Of a stretch of DNA of 13,350 nucleotides, positions 1-6,707 are shown one piece after another. Under the pieces are notes generated by a model, which worked only from the letters and a program-made list of their open reading frames with translations, had not been told where the DNA came from and made no database searches. Every line of letters starts with the position of its first letter. Within the stretch, counting starts at the first letter, position 1. Source of the DNA: JBOGWY01 sp050694015 (GTDB lineage: Bacteria; Actinomycetota; CADDZG01; WHSQ01); NCBI GenBank assembly GCA_050694015.1, contig JBOGWY010000108.1, positions 1 through 13,350 on the forward strand. The letters run 5' to 3'. Position numbers and translations under genes: made by a program.

Positions 1-782
1 CGTCCGCCGACGAGGACTTCCGGCGCGCGACGGCCTTCGTCCTCGAACACCAACGGGGTCTATGCCCTCATGTCGAAGAGTGGCGGTGGGGCATCGATTT
101 CGCGCATCCCGAGCTCGGCCGGGTCTGGGACCTGAACGTCCTCTATCTCGACGAGTCGTCGGAAGATGTCACCGCGAGCGCGCTCGCGCAGGAGGCCGAG
201 CGCATCATGGGAGCGCGGGGGGCCGAACATCGCCGCGTGTGGACGACCGATGGAACCGTGGGCGCGCGGCTCGCTCCCGGCTTCCGGAGCCTCGGCTGGG
301 ACGTCGACGTCCACGTCGTGATGTCGTACCGGCGTCCGCCCGACCGCGTCGCCGACACGACCATCGTGCGTGAGGTCGGAGCCACGATCTGGCCCAGCCG
401 CGAGAAACAGCTACGCAGCTATCCGTGGACGAACGACGCCGACATCGTGGCCCAGATGAAGACGCTGTACGAGCTCACGATGGGCACCGGCATCGCGCGC
501 GACTTCGCCGTGATCGAGAAGGGAGAAGCCACTTCGTTCGCGTTCCTGTTCACCCGCGGCGGGATCGGTCAGATCGAGGACGTCGCGACGCTCGAGGAAT
601 ATCGGGACCGCGGACTATCGCGCGCGGTCGTCTATCACGTGCTCAAGGAATCCCTGGCCGCCGGCAACAACCTGACGTTCCTGATCGCCGATGCCCTCGA
701 TTGGCCGCGGAACTTCTACGCGAGCCTCGGGTTCGAGCCGGTCGGCAACCACTACTTCTTCCTGAAGACCGGCGAGAAGTAA
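1..782 (+). CDS. GNAT-family N-acetyltransferase, tandem-domain, 5'-truncated by the window edge
   Basis: The reading frame is open from the first complete codon at position 3 through to TAA at 780-782, so 259 residues of a longer protein are visible. The C-terminal half (about residues 100-255 of the fragment) is a recognisable acetyl-CoA-dependent GNAT domain. It has a motif A loop R-D-R-G-L-S (about residues 201-206) that would bind the CoA pyrophosphate, followed by a helix and the late motif N-F-Y-A-S-L-G-F-E-P-V-G (from about residue 237). The N-terminal half, with G-R-V-W-D-L-N-V-L-Y-L-D near residue 45, looks like a degenerate second GNAT fold, as in tandem-GNAT proteins. The acceptor substrate cannot be read from the sequence. 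An internal ATG at 207 exists, but the clearly coding sequence upstream argues against it being the start. It converges on the secreted-protein gene with an 11-nt gap. Confidence 0.85.
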   Translation, partial: SADEDFRRATAFVLEHQRGLCPHVEEWRWGIDFAHPELGRVWDLNVLYLDESSEDVTASALAQEAERIMGARGAEHRRVWTTDGTVGARLAPGFRSLGWDVDVHVVMSYRRPPDRVADTTIVREVGATIWPSREKQLRSYPWTNDADIVAQMKTLYELTMGTGIARDFAVIEKGEATSFAFLFTRGGIGQIEDVATLEEYRDRGLSRAVVYHVLKESLAAGNNLTFLIADALDWPRNFYASLGFEPVGNHYFFLKTGEK

Positions 783-795
783 CCGGGGGTTACTT
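777..795. terminator. Hairpin spanning both stop codons of convergent genes
   Basis: An 8-bp perfect inverted repeat (AAGTAACC, 3-nt GGG loop, GGTTACTT) covers the TAA of the GNAT gene (780-782) and nearly all of the opposing TAA of the secreted-protein gene (794-796). It could form in both transcripts. There is no T-run on either side, so intrinsic termination is uncertain; a role in 3'-end protection or attenuation is equally possible. Confidence 0.35.
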
Positions 796-1249
796 ACTTG
801 AAATGCCCCTCGTAGATCGCCAGCACGTTCGGCTCACCCATCCAGTTGCATGCCACCAGAAGCACGGTGTCGCCCTTCTTCATCGGAAGGAGGATCTCTT
901 CCTCGGGAGGCGCCATATCCGGAACCTGCGCGTTGTCGCTGCGGGCGATGGCAACGCCGTCCTTCAAAACGTAGAGGTCGTGATCGCCCTGGAACCCCGA
1001 CATCGAGAACTTGAGCGTGCCCTTGCCGGGCGACTTGAATTCGAGGCCGACCCAATGCACGTTCTCGGCCCCCGCGGAACAACCGGGCGTCGGGGTGCCC
1101 GTGGAGCTCGACAGGTTCGGGAACGGGAGCAGCGTGCCGGAGAGCTCACCTTTGACGTGCTTGCCCTTGCCCGGGCCTGCGGCCGCCGGGACGGCGCCGA
1201 GGGCGGCGACCATGCCGGCGGCGGCGAGAACGGCTAGCAGCTTTCGCAT
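794..1249 (-). CDS. Small secreted beta-rich protein, PPC-domain-like
   Basis: A 151-residue protein with a clear Sec signal peptide: M-R-K-L-L, a hydrophobic core to about residue 20, and an A-A-A cleavage site near residue 24. The mature part has a basic G-P-G-K-G-K-H stretch, a Ser/Thr/Pro-rich linker, then a beta-rich domain (about residues 62-150). In that domain G-T-L-K-F-S-M, G-D-H-D-L-Y-V-L-K-D-G and V-A-I-A-R-S-D resemble the bacterial pre-peptidase C-terminal (PPC) sandwich. This likeness is by eye and tentative. Two cysteines (57, 134) could form a disulfide outside the cell. The ATG at 1247-1249 is chosen because the signal peptide begins there and a GGGAG purine run precedes it; the longer upstream reading frame has no coding character. 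It lies 77 nt downstream of the sulfoquinovose synthase gene on the same strand and may share its transcript. Its function is unknown. Confidence 0.8.
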   Translation of the reverse strand: MRKLLAVLAAAGMVAALGAVPAAAGPGKGKHVKGELSGTLLPFPNLSSSTGTPTPGCSAGAENVHWVGLEFKSPGKGTLKFSMSGFQGDHDLYVLKDGVAIARSDNAQVPDMAPPEEEILLPMKKGDTVLLVACNWMGEPNVLAIYEGHFK

Positions 1250-1326
1250 CTCTCTCTCCCTTATGAGTGATCTCTGGGAGGGAGGTTCTCCGGACCTCGG
1301 AACGTTCCTGCGAAGTAGACGTCCTG

Positions 1327-2481
1327 CTAGCGGGGGTCCCATCTCGTCTTGGGCGCGATCGGAGCCAGCAGGATGCGGTCCTTGTATCGCTGGATCGTCT
1401 GGATCAGGTGCGCCACGACCTCGTCGGCGAGCAGGTGCGGCTTCAGGCCCAGTTCGAGCAGGCGCGTGTGGGTCGCGTTGTAGTAGTGCTCCTCGGCCTC
1501 GATCCGCGGATCCACCAGGGGATCGACCGTCACGTTGATCCCGACGCTCTCGCCCACGCGTTGCACGCGCTCGGCGAGATCGAGGACCGAGAATTGCTCG
1601 GTGAACTGGTTGAAGACGCGGTACTCGCCTTCCTCGGCCGGGTTCTCGACCGCGAGCCGAACGCACTGGAGTGTGTCGATGATGTTGAGGAACCCGCGCG
1701 TCTGTCCACCCTTCCCGTAGACGGTCAGCGGGTATCCGACGACGGCCTGGACGCAGAAGCGGTTAAGGGCGGTCCCCAGCACCTCGTCGTAGTCGAAGCG
1801 CGTGCACAGACGATCGTCCATGTCGGTCTCGTCGGTGCGGATGCCGTACACGACACCCTGGTTCAGATCGGTGGAGCGCAGCTTCCAGATGCGGCATGCG
1901 AAGTGGATGTTGTGCGAATCGTGGACCTTGGAAAGGTGATACATCGAGCCCGGCATCTTCGGGAACGGAAGCGTGTCGCTCCGGCCCTTGTGCCTTATCT
2001 CGATGAAGCCTTCCTCGATGTCGATGTCGGGGGTCCCGTACTCCCCCATCGTGCCGAGCTTCACGAGGTGCGCGTTCGGCGCGATGTCGCGCATCGCGAA
2101 CAGGACGTTGAGCGTGCCTTCGACGTTGTTGCGTTGTGTTTCCACCGCGTGGCGGCGGTCGATCATCGAGTAAGGCGCGCTCGGTTGTTCGCCGTAATGG
2201 ACGATCGCGTCGGGCGCCACGTCCTTGAACACGCGTTCGACGAAGCTGGGATCGGTCAGGTCCCCGACGTGGCAGTCGATGTCGCGTCCGGTCACGTCCT
2301 TCCACGCCCGGACCCGCTCGTACAGCGACTGCACCGGGGTCAGCGAATCGGCCCCCAGCTCCGTGGCCATGGCGCGACGAAGGAAGTTGTCGACGACCAC
2401 GACGTCGTGTCCCGCGTTCGAGAGGTGCATCGCGGTCGGCCAGCCTAGATATCCGTCACCACCGAGGATGAGTACTCGCAC
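1327..2481 (-). CDS. sqdB: UDP-sulfoquinovose synthase (SQD1/SqdB type)
   Basis: A 384-residue short-chain dehydrogenase/reductase-type nucleotide-sugar enzyme. SQD1/SqdB proteins convert UDP-glucose and sulfite to UDP-sulfoquinovose, the head-group donor for sulfolipid or sulfosugar glycans, using bound NAD. The N-terminal G-G-D-G-Y-L-G-W (7-14) is the dinucleotide-binding loop. The family signatures H-Y-G-E-Q-P-S-A-P-Y-S-M-I-D (95-108), L-G-T-M-G-E-Y-G-T-P (142-151), Y-H-L-S-K (181-185), D-L-N-Q-G-V-V-Y-G (205-213) and Y-G-K-G-G-Q-T-R-G (255-263) are all present. T144, Y181 and K185 sit one residue from the catalytic Thr/Tyr/Lys of the plant enzyme. The start is GTG at 2481, directly before the nucleotide-binding strand; an ATG at 2511 would add ten residues, and neither has a strong Shine-Dalgarno site. 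No sulfolipid glycosyltransferase (sqdX/sqdD) is in the window. Confidence 0.93.
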   Translation of the reverse strand: MRVLILGGDGYLGWPTAMHLSNAGHDVVVVDNFLRRAMATELGADSLTPVQSLYERVRAWKDVTGRDIDCHVGDLTDPSFVERVFKDVAPDAIVHYGEQPSAPYSMIDRRHAVETQRNNVEGTLNVLFAMRDIAPNAHLVKLGTMGEYGTPDIDIEEGFIEIRHKGRSDTLPFPKMPGSMYHLSKVHDSHNIHFACRIWKLRSTDLNQGVVYGIRTDETDMDDRLCTRFDYDEVLGTALNRFCVQAVVGYPLTVYGKGGQTRGFLNIIDTLQCVRLAVENPAEEGEYRVFNQFTEQFSVLDLAERVQRVGESVGINVTVDPLVDPRIEAEEHYYNATHTRLLELGLKPHLLADEVVAHLIQTIQRYKDRILLAPIAPKTRWDPR

Positions 2482-2540
2482 GGGCCGGAAGGTTACACGC
2501 CGCGCCGACATCGGTGCCCAACTGGGTACGTGTTTGGATA

Positions 2541-2546
2541 CAGGAG
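2541..2546 (+). promoter_or_regulatory. Probable ribosome binding site of moaE
   Basis: CAGGAG lies 11 nt before the ATG at 2558. It supports this start over the in-frame sequence further upstream, which runs antisense through the sulfoquinovose synthase gene. Confidence 0.5.
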
Positions 2547-2557
2547 TGGCCGAGATA

Positions 2558-2989
2558 ATGACCGCGATATCGCCCGAACCGCTCGACGTCGATGCCGTCG
2601 TCGCTAGAGTCGGCGACCCCGCCGCCGGCGCGGTTGCGAGCTTCATCGGCACGGTGCGCGAGAGTCCCGCCGCGCCGGGTGGCGCCGATCGCTCCGTCGT
2701 GCGGCTGGAGTACGACGCTCATCCGACGCTCGCGCCCGAGAAGCTGCGGGACATCGCCGAAGCCGCGGCATCCAAATGGGATCTCTTGAAGATCGTCGCG
2801 ATCCATCGCAGCGGGAACTGCAGCCTCGGGGAGCCGTCCGTCGTGATCGCGTGCAGCGCCCCCCATCGCGGCGACGCGCTGGACGCGTGTCGGTGGATCA
2901 TCGACGCGGTCAAGAGCGGCGTGCCGATCTGGAAGCGTGAGGTCTACACCGACGGGTCGTCGTGGGTCGGAGCGGAGGGCACCCGCTGA
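2558..2989 (+). CDS. moaE: Molybdopterin synthase catalytic subunit MoaE
   Basis: A 143-residue MoaE. With MoaD it forms the cytosolic molybdopterin synthase, which inserts two sulfurs into cyclic pyranopterin monophosphate to make the molybdopterin dithiolene. Diagnostic sequence: A-S-F-I-G-T-V-R (27-34), L-E-Y-D-A-H (50-55), I-H-R-S-G-N-C-S-L-G-E (82-92), A-P-H-R (101-104) and K119-S-G-V-P-I-W-K126-R-E. The two lysines match the active-site residues known in the E. coli enzyme (K119, K126). Length is typical of the family. It starts 76 nt from the GTG of the divergent sulfoquinovose synthase gene and is followed after 19 nt by a second molybdopterin gene, so the two are probably co-transcribed. 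The partners MoaA, MoaC, MoaD and MoeA are not in the window. Confidence 0.95.
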   Translation: MTAISPEPLDVDAVVARVGDPAAGAVASFIGTVRESPAAPGGADRSVVRLEYDAHPTLAPEKLRDIAEAAASKWDLLKIVAIHRSGNCSLGEPSVVIACSAPHRGDALDACRWIIDAVKSGVPIWKREVYTDGSSWVGAEGTR

Positions 2990-3008
2990 TGGTCGCGGGG
3001 TTGCTCAC

Positions 3009-3527
3009 GTGACCTCTCACGTCGCGCTCGTCACGGTCTCCGACGGCGTGTCCGAGGGGACGCGTGAGGACCGTTCGGGCGACGAAGCCGAGCGCATGCT
3101 CGTCGACGCCGGCTTCGAGCTCGTTCGCCGGTCGGTCGTGCCCGACGATGCCGACGCGATCGTCGAGGTTCTGATGACCCACGTCGACGCCGCGATCGAG
3201 CTGGTCGTCACCACGGGAGGGACGGGTCTCGCGCCGCGCGACGTCACTCCAGAGGCGACGCGCCGTGTCGTCACGAAGGAGGTCCCCGGACTGGCCCAGC
3301 TGATGATGCTCGCCGGGCTGGTAAACACTCCGCACGCGGCGCTGTCGCGCGCCGTCGCCGGTGTGCGGAACCAGACGCTGATCCTCAACTTGCCCGGCAG
3401 CCCGAACGCCGTGCGCGAGGGTCTCGAGGTCGCGCTCGGGGTCCTGCCCCACGCGATCGACACGATCAAGGGGCGTACCGAGCATGGGCCGGCAGAGCAT
3501 CCCGGCGAGGCCGGCAGAGCCGAGTAA
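3009..3527 (+). CDS. moaB: Molybdenum cofactor biosynthesis protein MoaB/MogA
   Basis: A 172-residue MoaB/MogA-family protein, which in well-studied members adenylylates molybdopterin before MoeA inserts molybdenum. It shows the family hallmarks: V-T-V-S-D-G (8-13), the G-T-R-E-D-R-S-G segment (17-24), the molybdopterin-binding loop T-T-G-G-T-G (68-73) followed by A-P-R-D-V-T-P-E-A-T, then S-R-A-V-A-G (113-118) and L-P-G-S-P-N-A-V (128-135). GTG at 3009 is the best start: the upstream in-frame sequence overlaps moaE and has no coding character, and the conserved beta-strand begins five residues in. The ribosome binding site is weak (GCGGGG), so coupling to moaE, 19 nt upstream, is likely. MoaB and MogA cannot be separated reliably by eye. 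The Gly/Pro/Glu tail after residue 155 is probably disordered. Confidence 0.9.
   Translation: MTSHVALVTVSDGVSEGTREDRSGDEAERMLVDAGFELVRRSVVPDDADAIVEVLMTHVDAAIELVVTTGGTGLAPRDVTPEATRRVVTKEVPGLAQLMMLAGLVNTPHAALSRAVAGVRNQTLILNLPGSPNAVREGLEVALGVLPHAIDTIKGRTEHGPAEHPGEAGRAE
3487..3520 (+). repeat. 12-bp direct repeat at the 3' end of moaB
   Basis: GGCCGGCAGAGC occurs at 3487-3498 and again at 3509-3520, 22 bp apart. The spacing is not a multiple of three, so the two copies are read in different frames and encode different residues of the low-complexity MoaB tail. They probably reflect a local duplication rather than protein selection. Confidence 0.5.
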
Positions 3528-3554
3528 TACAGTCGCGGCAAAGGTCCAAAGGTC
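3528..3554 (+). promoter_or_regulatory. Possible acs promoter with tandem 8-bp repeat
   Basis: The 46-nt gap between moaB and acs holds TACAGT (3528-3533), which fits the actinobacterial -10 pattern TANNNT. It is followed by a perfect tandem repeat, CAAAGGTC twice (3539-3554), where the early transcript would be. Direct repeats here could be an operator. No convincing -35 box is visible, and read-through from moaB is also possible. Confidence 0.3.
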
Positions 3555-3573
3555 GGCGTGAGGGGGGTTCCAC

Positions 3574-5544
3574 ATGGTCGATAAAGACGTAGACCGGACG
3601 ATCGAAGCGCTGTTGGAGGAACGGCGGCTATTCGAGCCTCCCGGCGACTTCGTCGACCAGGCGAACGCAGCCGACGTCTCGATCTACGCCGACGCCGAGC
3701 GCGATCCAGATGGCTGGTGGGCCGAGCAGGCCGAACGCCTCGACTGGTTCGAGAAGTGGGATCACGTCCTGGAGTGGGACCCGCCGCATCACACCTGGTT
3801 CCGCGGCGGGAAGCTGAACGCGTCACACAACTGCCTCGACCGCCATCTCGGATCGACGGCCGACCGCGTCGCGTACCACTGGGTCGGCGAGCCGGGCGAT
3901 AAGCGGACGATCACGTATCGCCAGCTGCACGCAGAGGTCTGCAAGCTCGCGAACGTCCTGAAGGACCTCGGGATACGGAAGGGAGACCGGGTCGCGATCT
4001 ACCTCCCGATGATCCCCGAGCTTCCGGCGGCGATGCTCGCGTGCGCGCGTATAGGCGCGCCGCACTCGGTAGTCTTCGGCGGATTCTCCGCCGAGTCGTT
4101 ACGCGACCGGATCAACGATGCCGAGGCGAAGGTGCTCATCACCGCGGACGGCGGGTATCGGCGCGGCGACCTCGTGCCGCTCAAGGCGAACGCGGATGAG
4201 GCTCTCGAGGGCACCCCGACGATCGAGACCGTGCTCGTCGTCGAGCGGACCGGTGAGGGCGTGCCGATGACCGACGGCCGGGACCGCAGGTACTCGGAGC
4301 TCGTCGATGCCGCGTCCGCCGAGTGCGAGCCGGAATCGTGTGACGCCGAGGACATGCTCTACATCCTGTACACGTCGGGAACCACCGGTAAACCGAAGGG
4401 CATCGTGCACACCACGGGTGGCTATCTCACCGGCGTCAGTTCCACCCACCACCTCATCTTCGATGTGAAACCGGACGACGACGTCTATTGGTGCGCCGCC
4501 GACATCGGGTGGGTCACGGGTCACAGCTACATCGTCTACGGCCCCCTTGCGAACGGGTGCACCTCGATCCTCTACGAAGGCGCTCCCGACTACCCCGACA
4601 AGGATCGGTGGTGGTCGATCATCGAGGAGTTCGGCGTGACGATCCTGTACTGCGCACCCACTGCGATCCGCACGTTCATGAAGTGGGGGCCGGAGTACCC
4701 GCAGAAGCACGACCTCGCGTCGTTGCGGTTGCTCGGCAGCGTCGGCGAGCCGATCAACCCCGAAGCGTGGGTCTGGTACCAGGAGTTCATCGGCGGCGGG
4801 ACGACCCCGGTCGTCGATACCTGGTGGCAGACGGAGACCGGCTCCATCGCGATCAGTCCGTTGCCGGGGATCACGACGCTGAAGCCGGGGTCCGCGACGC
4901 GACCGCTGCCGGGCGTGTTCGCCGACGTCGTCAACGAGCAGGGCGGATCGGTGGGCCGCGGCAACGGCGGTTACCTCGTCCTCAAACGCCCGATCCCGGC
5001 GATGTTCAGGACGATCTACAAGGACGACGAGCGTTACCGGGAGACGTACTTCGCGAAGTACGGCGACGACACGTACTTCCCGGGCGACGGGGCGAAGCTC
5101 GACGACGACGGTTACTACTGGCTCTTGGGGCGCGTCGACGACGTGATGAACGTCGCCGGCCACCGCATCTCGACCTACGAGGTCGAGTCGGCCCTCGTCG
5201 ACCACCCATCGGTAGCGGAGGCCGCGGTCGTAGGTCGGCGACATCCGCAGGAGGGCGAGACGATCGTCGCGTTCGTGACCCCCAAGGGTGTGGTGACCGG
5301 TGACGACGCCCTCGCGAGTGAGCTGCGCGACCACTGCGCCAAGGTGATCGGCAAGATCGCAAAGCCGCGCTCGATCGTTTTCACCGACGATCTCCCGAAG
5401 ACCCGCTCGGGCAAGATCATGCGGCGGTTGCTGCGCGACGTCGCCGAGGGGCGCGAACTCGGAGACGTCACGACGCTGCAGAACGCCCCGATCCTCGAAG
5501 AGATCAAGCAGCAGGCGGCCGCGCTGGGAGACGAAGAGGGCTAG
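3574..5544 (+). CDS. acs: Acetyl-CoA synthetase, AMP-forming
   Basis: A 656-residue adenylate-forming enzyme that converts acetate, ATP and CoA to acetyl-CoA through an acetyl-AMP intermediate in the cytosol. Visible in order: an N-terminal acetyl-CoA synthetase extension with W-F-R-G-G-K-L-N (75-82); the P-loop Y-T-S-G-T-T-G-K-P-K-G (266-276); A-D-I-G-W-V-T-G-H-S-Y (309-319); D-T-W-W-Q-T-E-T-G (415-423), whose tryptophan limits the acyl pocket to acetate; the hinge region G-R-V-D-D-V-M-N-V-A-G-H-R (519-531); and P-K-T-R-S-G-K (608-614). K614 is the catalytic lysine that protein acetyltransferases inactivate in other bacteria. Length is standard. The ATG is preceded by GAGGGGGG. Propionyl-CoA synthetase is a less likely alternative. 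A GNAT gene elsewhere in the window is too far away to be linked to this control. Confidence 0.95.
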   Translation: MVDKDVDRTIEALLEERRLFEPPGDFVDQANAADVSIYADAERDPDGWWAEQAERLDWFEKWDHVLEWDPPHHTWFRGGKLNASHNCLDRHLGSTADRVAYHWVGEPGDKRTITYRQLHAEVCKLANVLKDLGIRKGDRVAIYLPMIPELPAAMLACARIGAPHSVVFGGFSAESLRDRINDAEAKVLITADGGYRRGDLVPLKANADEALEGTPTIETVLVVERTGEGVPMTDGRDRRYSELVDAASAECEPESCDAEDMLYILYTSGTTGKPKGIVHTTGGYLTGVSSTHHLIFDVKPDDDVYWCAADIGWVTGHSYIVYGPLANGCTSILYEGAPDYPDKDRWWSIIEEFGVTILYCAPTAIRTFMKWGPEYPQKHDLASLRLLGSVGEPINPEAWVWYQEFIGGGTTPVVDTWWQTETGSIAISPLPGITTLKPGSATRPLPGVFADVVNEQGGSVGRGNGGYLVLKRPIPAMFRTIYKDDERYRETYFAKYGDDTYFPGDGAKLDDDGYYWLLGRVDDVMNVAGHRISTYEVESALVDHPSVAEAAVVGRRHPQEGETIVAFVTPKGVVTGDDALASELRDHCAKVIGKIAKPRSIVFTDDLPKTRSGKIMRRLLRDVAEGRELGDVTTLQNAPILEEIKQQAAALGDEEG

Positions 5545-5640
5545 CCGACACCGGAGGCCGGCTGCGGGCGGCATGGTTTGATACCCCGCGGCCTGAGAAC
5601 ACGACGTAGCTCAACAAGATCGCGGGGCTCGCGGGCCCCC

Positions 5641-5650
5641 GGAGAGGAGG
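5641..5650 (+). promoter_or_regulatory. Ribosome binding site of the aquaporin gene
   Basis: A purine-rich GGAGAGGAGG run ends four nucleotides before the ATG at 5655 and fixes this start over the in-frame ATG at 5676. The rest of the 110-nt gap after acs (5545-5654) is GC-rich and holds short inverted repeats, but no clear terminator or promoter. Confidence 0.65.
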
Positions 5651-5654
5651 CTTC

Positions 5655-6641
5655 ATGGCGACCGACCCTGCCGTGATGGATCCACCAACGGAGTTCACGT
5701 ACGGCGAGACCGAGCCGTCGCTCGTACGGAAGCTGACAGCCGAGTTCGTCGGAACGCTGCTGTTCGTCGCGGTCGGCGCAGGGGCCGCGGCCGCATACCT
5801 ACTGGGGCCCTTGCGCGCGTTCGGCGGGCTCCCCGCCGTCGTGCGGGAGCAGCCGCAGAACGAGGTCACGTTCCGCGCTCTGCTCGGTAACTCCGGCGCC
5901 GACCTGCTGCCGGTAGCGCTGGCTTTCGCAGCGATACTCGCCGTGCTCGTCTACGCGTTCGGTGGGGTGTCGGGGGGTCACTTCAACCCCGCCGTCACGT
6001 TCGCCCTTGCGCTCAGCAACCGCTTCAAATGGACTCGCGTCCTCCCCTACTGGCTGGCTCAGTGTCTCGGGGGCGTCGCCGGGGCATTCGTCGTCGCGGC
6101 GATGTTCCGGGGAGGGCCCGGCGATGTCGACGGAACCGACGTGCTGTTCGGGGCGACGACCGTTGGGACCGGTATCGAGTGGCCCCAAGCACTACTCGCC
6201 GAGGCGTTCATCGCCTTCTTGTTGATGACGGCGATCATGGCCGTCGCGGTCGACCCGCGTGCACCCAAGGGATGGTCGGGTCTCGTTATCGGTCTGACCC
6301 TGGCCGGCGGGATCCTCGTCACCGGTCCGATCACCGGTGGCTCGGCGAACTTCGCGCGGAGCCTCGGGCCGTTCGTGGCGTCGATGGTGTTCGGCGCCGA
6401 CAACGTCCCGTGGGGTGACCTCGCCTGGTACGCGGCGGGGCCCATCATCGGAGCCGCGGCTGCGGCGCTCGTCTACGAGAGCGTCACGAGCCTGCTGCGT
6501 GCGGCACCTCCCGCTCCCGAACCGGGCGCGGCGACCTCGGAGGGGACCACACCGCCGGGCGTGCAGAAGGACGACGTGGGCACCGCTCCGTTCTCGAGCA
6601 GCAGTGACGCGCCGCCTCCACCTCCTCCCCCGCGCCCGTAA
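5655..6641 (+). CDS. Aquaporin (MIP family) with a variant second NPA box
   Basis: A 328-residue six-helix channel of the major intrinsic protein family in the inner membrane. The first half-helix motif is normal, S-G-G-H-F-N-P-A-V-T (N111). The second reads G-G-S-A-N-F-A-R-S-L-G-P: N232 and R235 are kept but the proline is phenylalanine. Aligning by eye to E. coli AqpZ puts F91, I220, G229 and R235 in the aromatic/arginine filter, in place of Phe-His-Thr-Arg. Strict water channels keep the His, so this channel may also pass ammonia or small neutral solutes; that is inference. No Asp follows the second box, so it is not GlpF-like. Loop A between helices 1 and 2 is long (about residues 50-85). 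The C-terminus ends in a disordered tail with a seven-proline run (320-326). It stands alone, followed by a hairpin terminator. Confidence 0.92.
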   Translation: MATDPAVMDPPTEFTYGETEPSLVRKLTAEFVGTLLFVAVGAGAAAAYLLGPLRAFGGLPAVVREQPQNEVTFRALLGNSGADLLPVALAFAAILAVLVYAFGGVSGGHFNPAVTFALALSNRFKWTRVLPYWLAQCLGGVAGAFVVAAMFRGGPGDVDGTDVLFGATTVGTGIEWPQALLAEAFIAFLLMTAIMAVAVDPRAPKGWSGLVIGLTLAGGILVTGPITGGSANFARSLGPFVASMVFGADNVPWGDLAWYAAGPIIGAAAAALVYESVTSLLRAAPPAPEPGAATSEGTTPPGVQKDDVGTAPFSSSSDAPPPPPPPRP

Positions 6642-6658
6642 CTCAGCATCGAAACACA

Positions 6659-6688
6659 GAGGCCCCGCTCTCAGCCGAGCGGGGCCTC
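6659..6688. terminator. Bidirectional intrinsic terminator
   Basis: A perfect 12-bp stem (GAGGCCCCGCTC / GAGCGGGGCCTC) with a 6-nt loop TCAGCC lies between the convergent aquaporin (ends 6641) and DJ-1-family (ends 6708) genes. T-runs are short: TT on the + side and TGTGTTT on the - side. Position and strength suggest it serves both transcripts. Confidence 0.75.
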
Positions 6689-6707
6689 TTCGCGGTCGTC
6701 TGATCGT

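Noticed and set aside
425..1237. 270-codon plus-strand frame across the GNAT and secreted-protein genes
   Set aside because: It overlaps two better-supported genes, one on each strand, and its product is Arg-rich with no domain.
1299..1308. GGAACGTTCC palindrome in the gap between the sulfoquinovose synthase and secreted-protein genes
   Set aside because: A 10-bp palindrome alone is not significant in this much sequence, and no paired promoter element is visible.
1267..2448. 393-codon plus-strand frame
   Set aside because: It is the antisense shadow of the sulfoquinovose synthase gene, whose family motifs are unambiguous.
4099..5574. 491-codon open frame on the minus strand
   Set aside because: It lies wholly antisense to acetyl-CoA synthetase. 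Its product is Arg/Asp/Val-rich with no motif, as expected for the shadow of a GC-rich gene.
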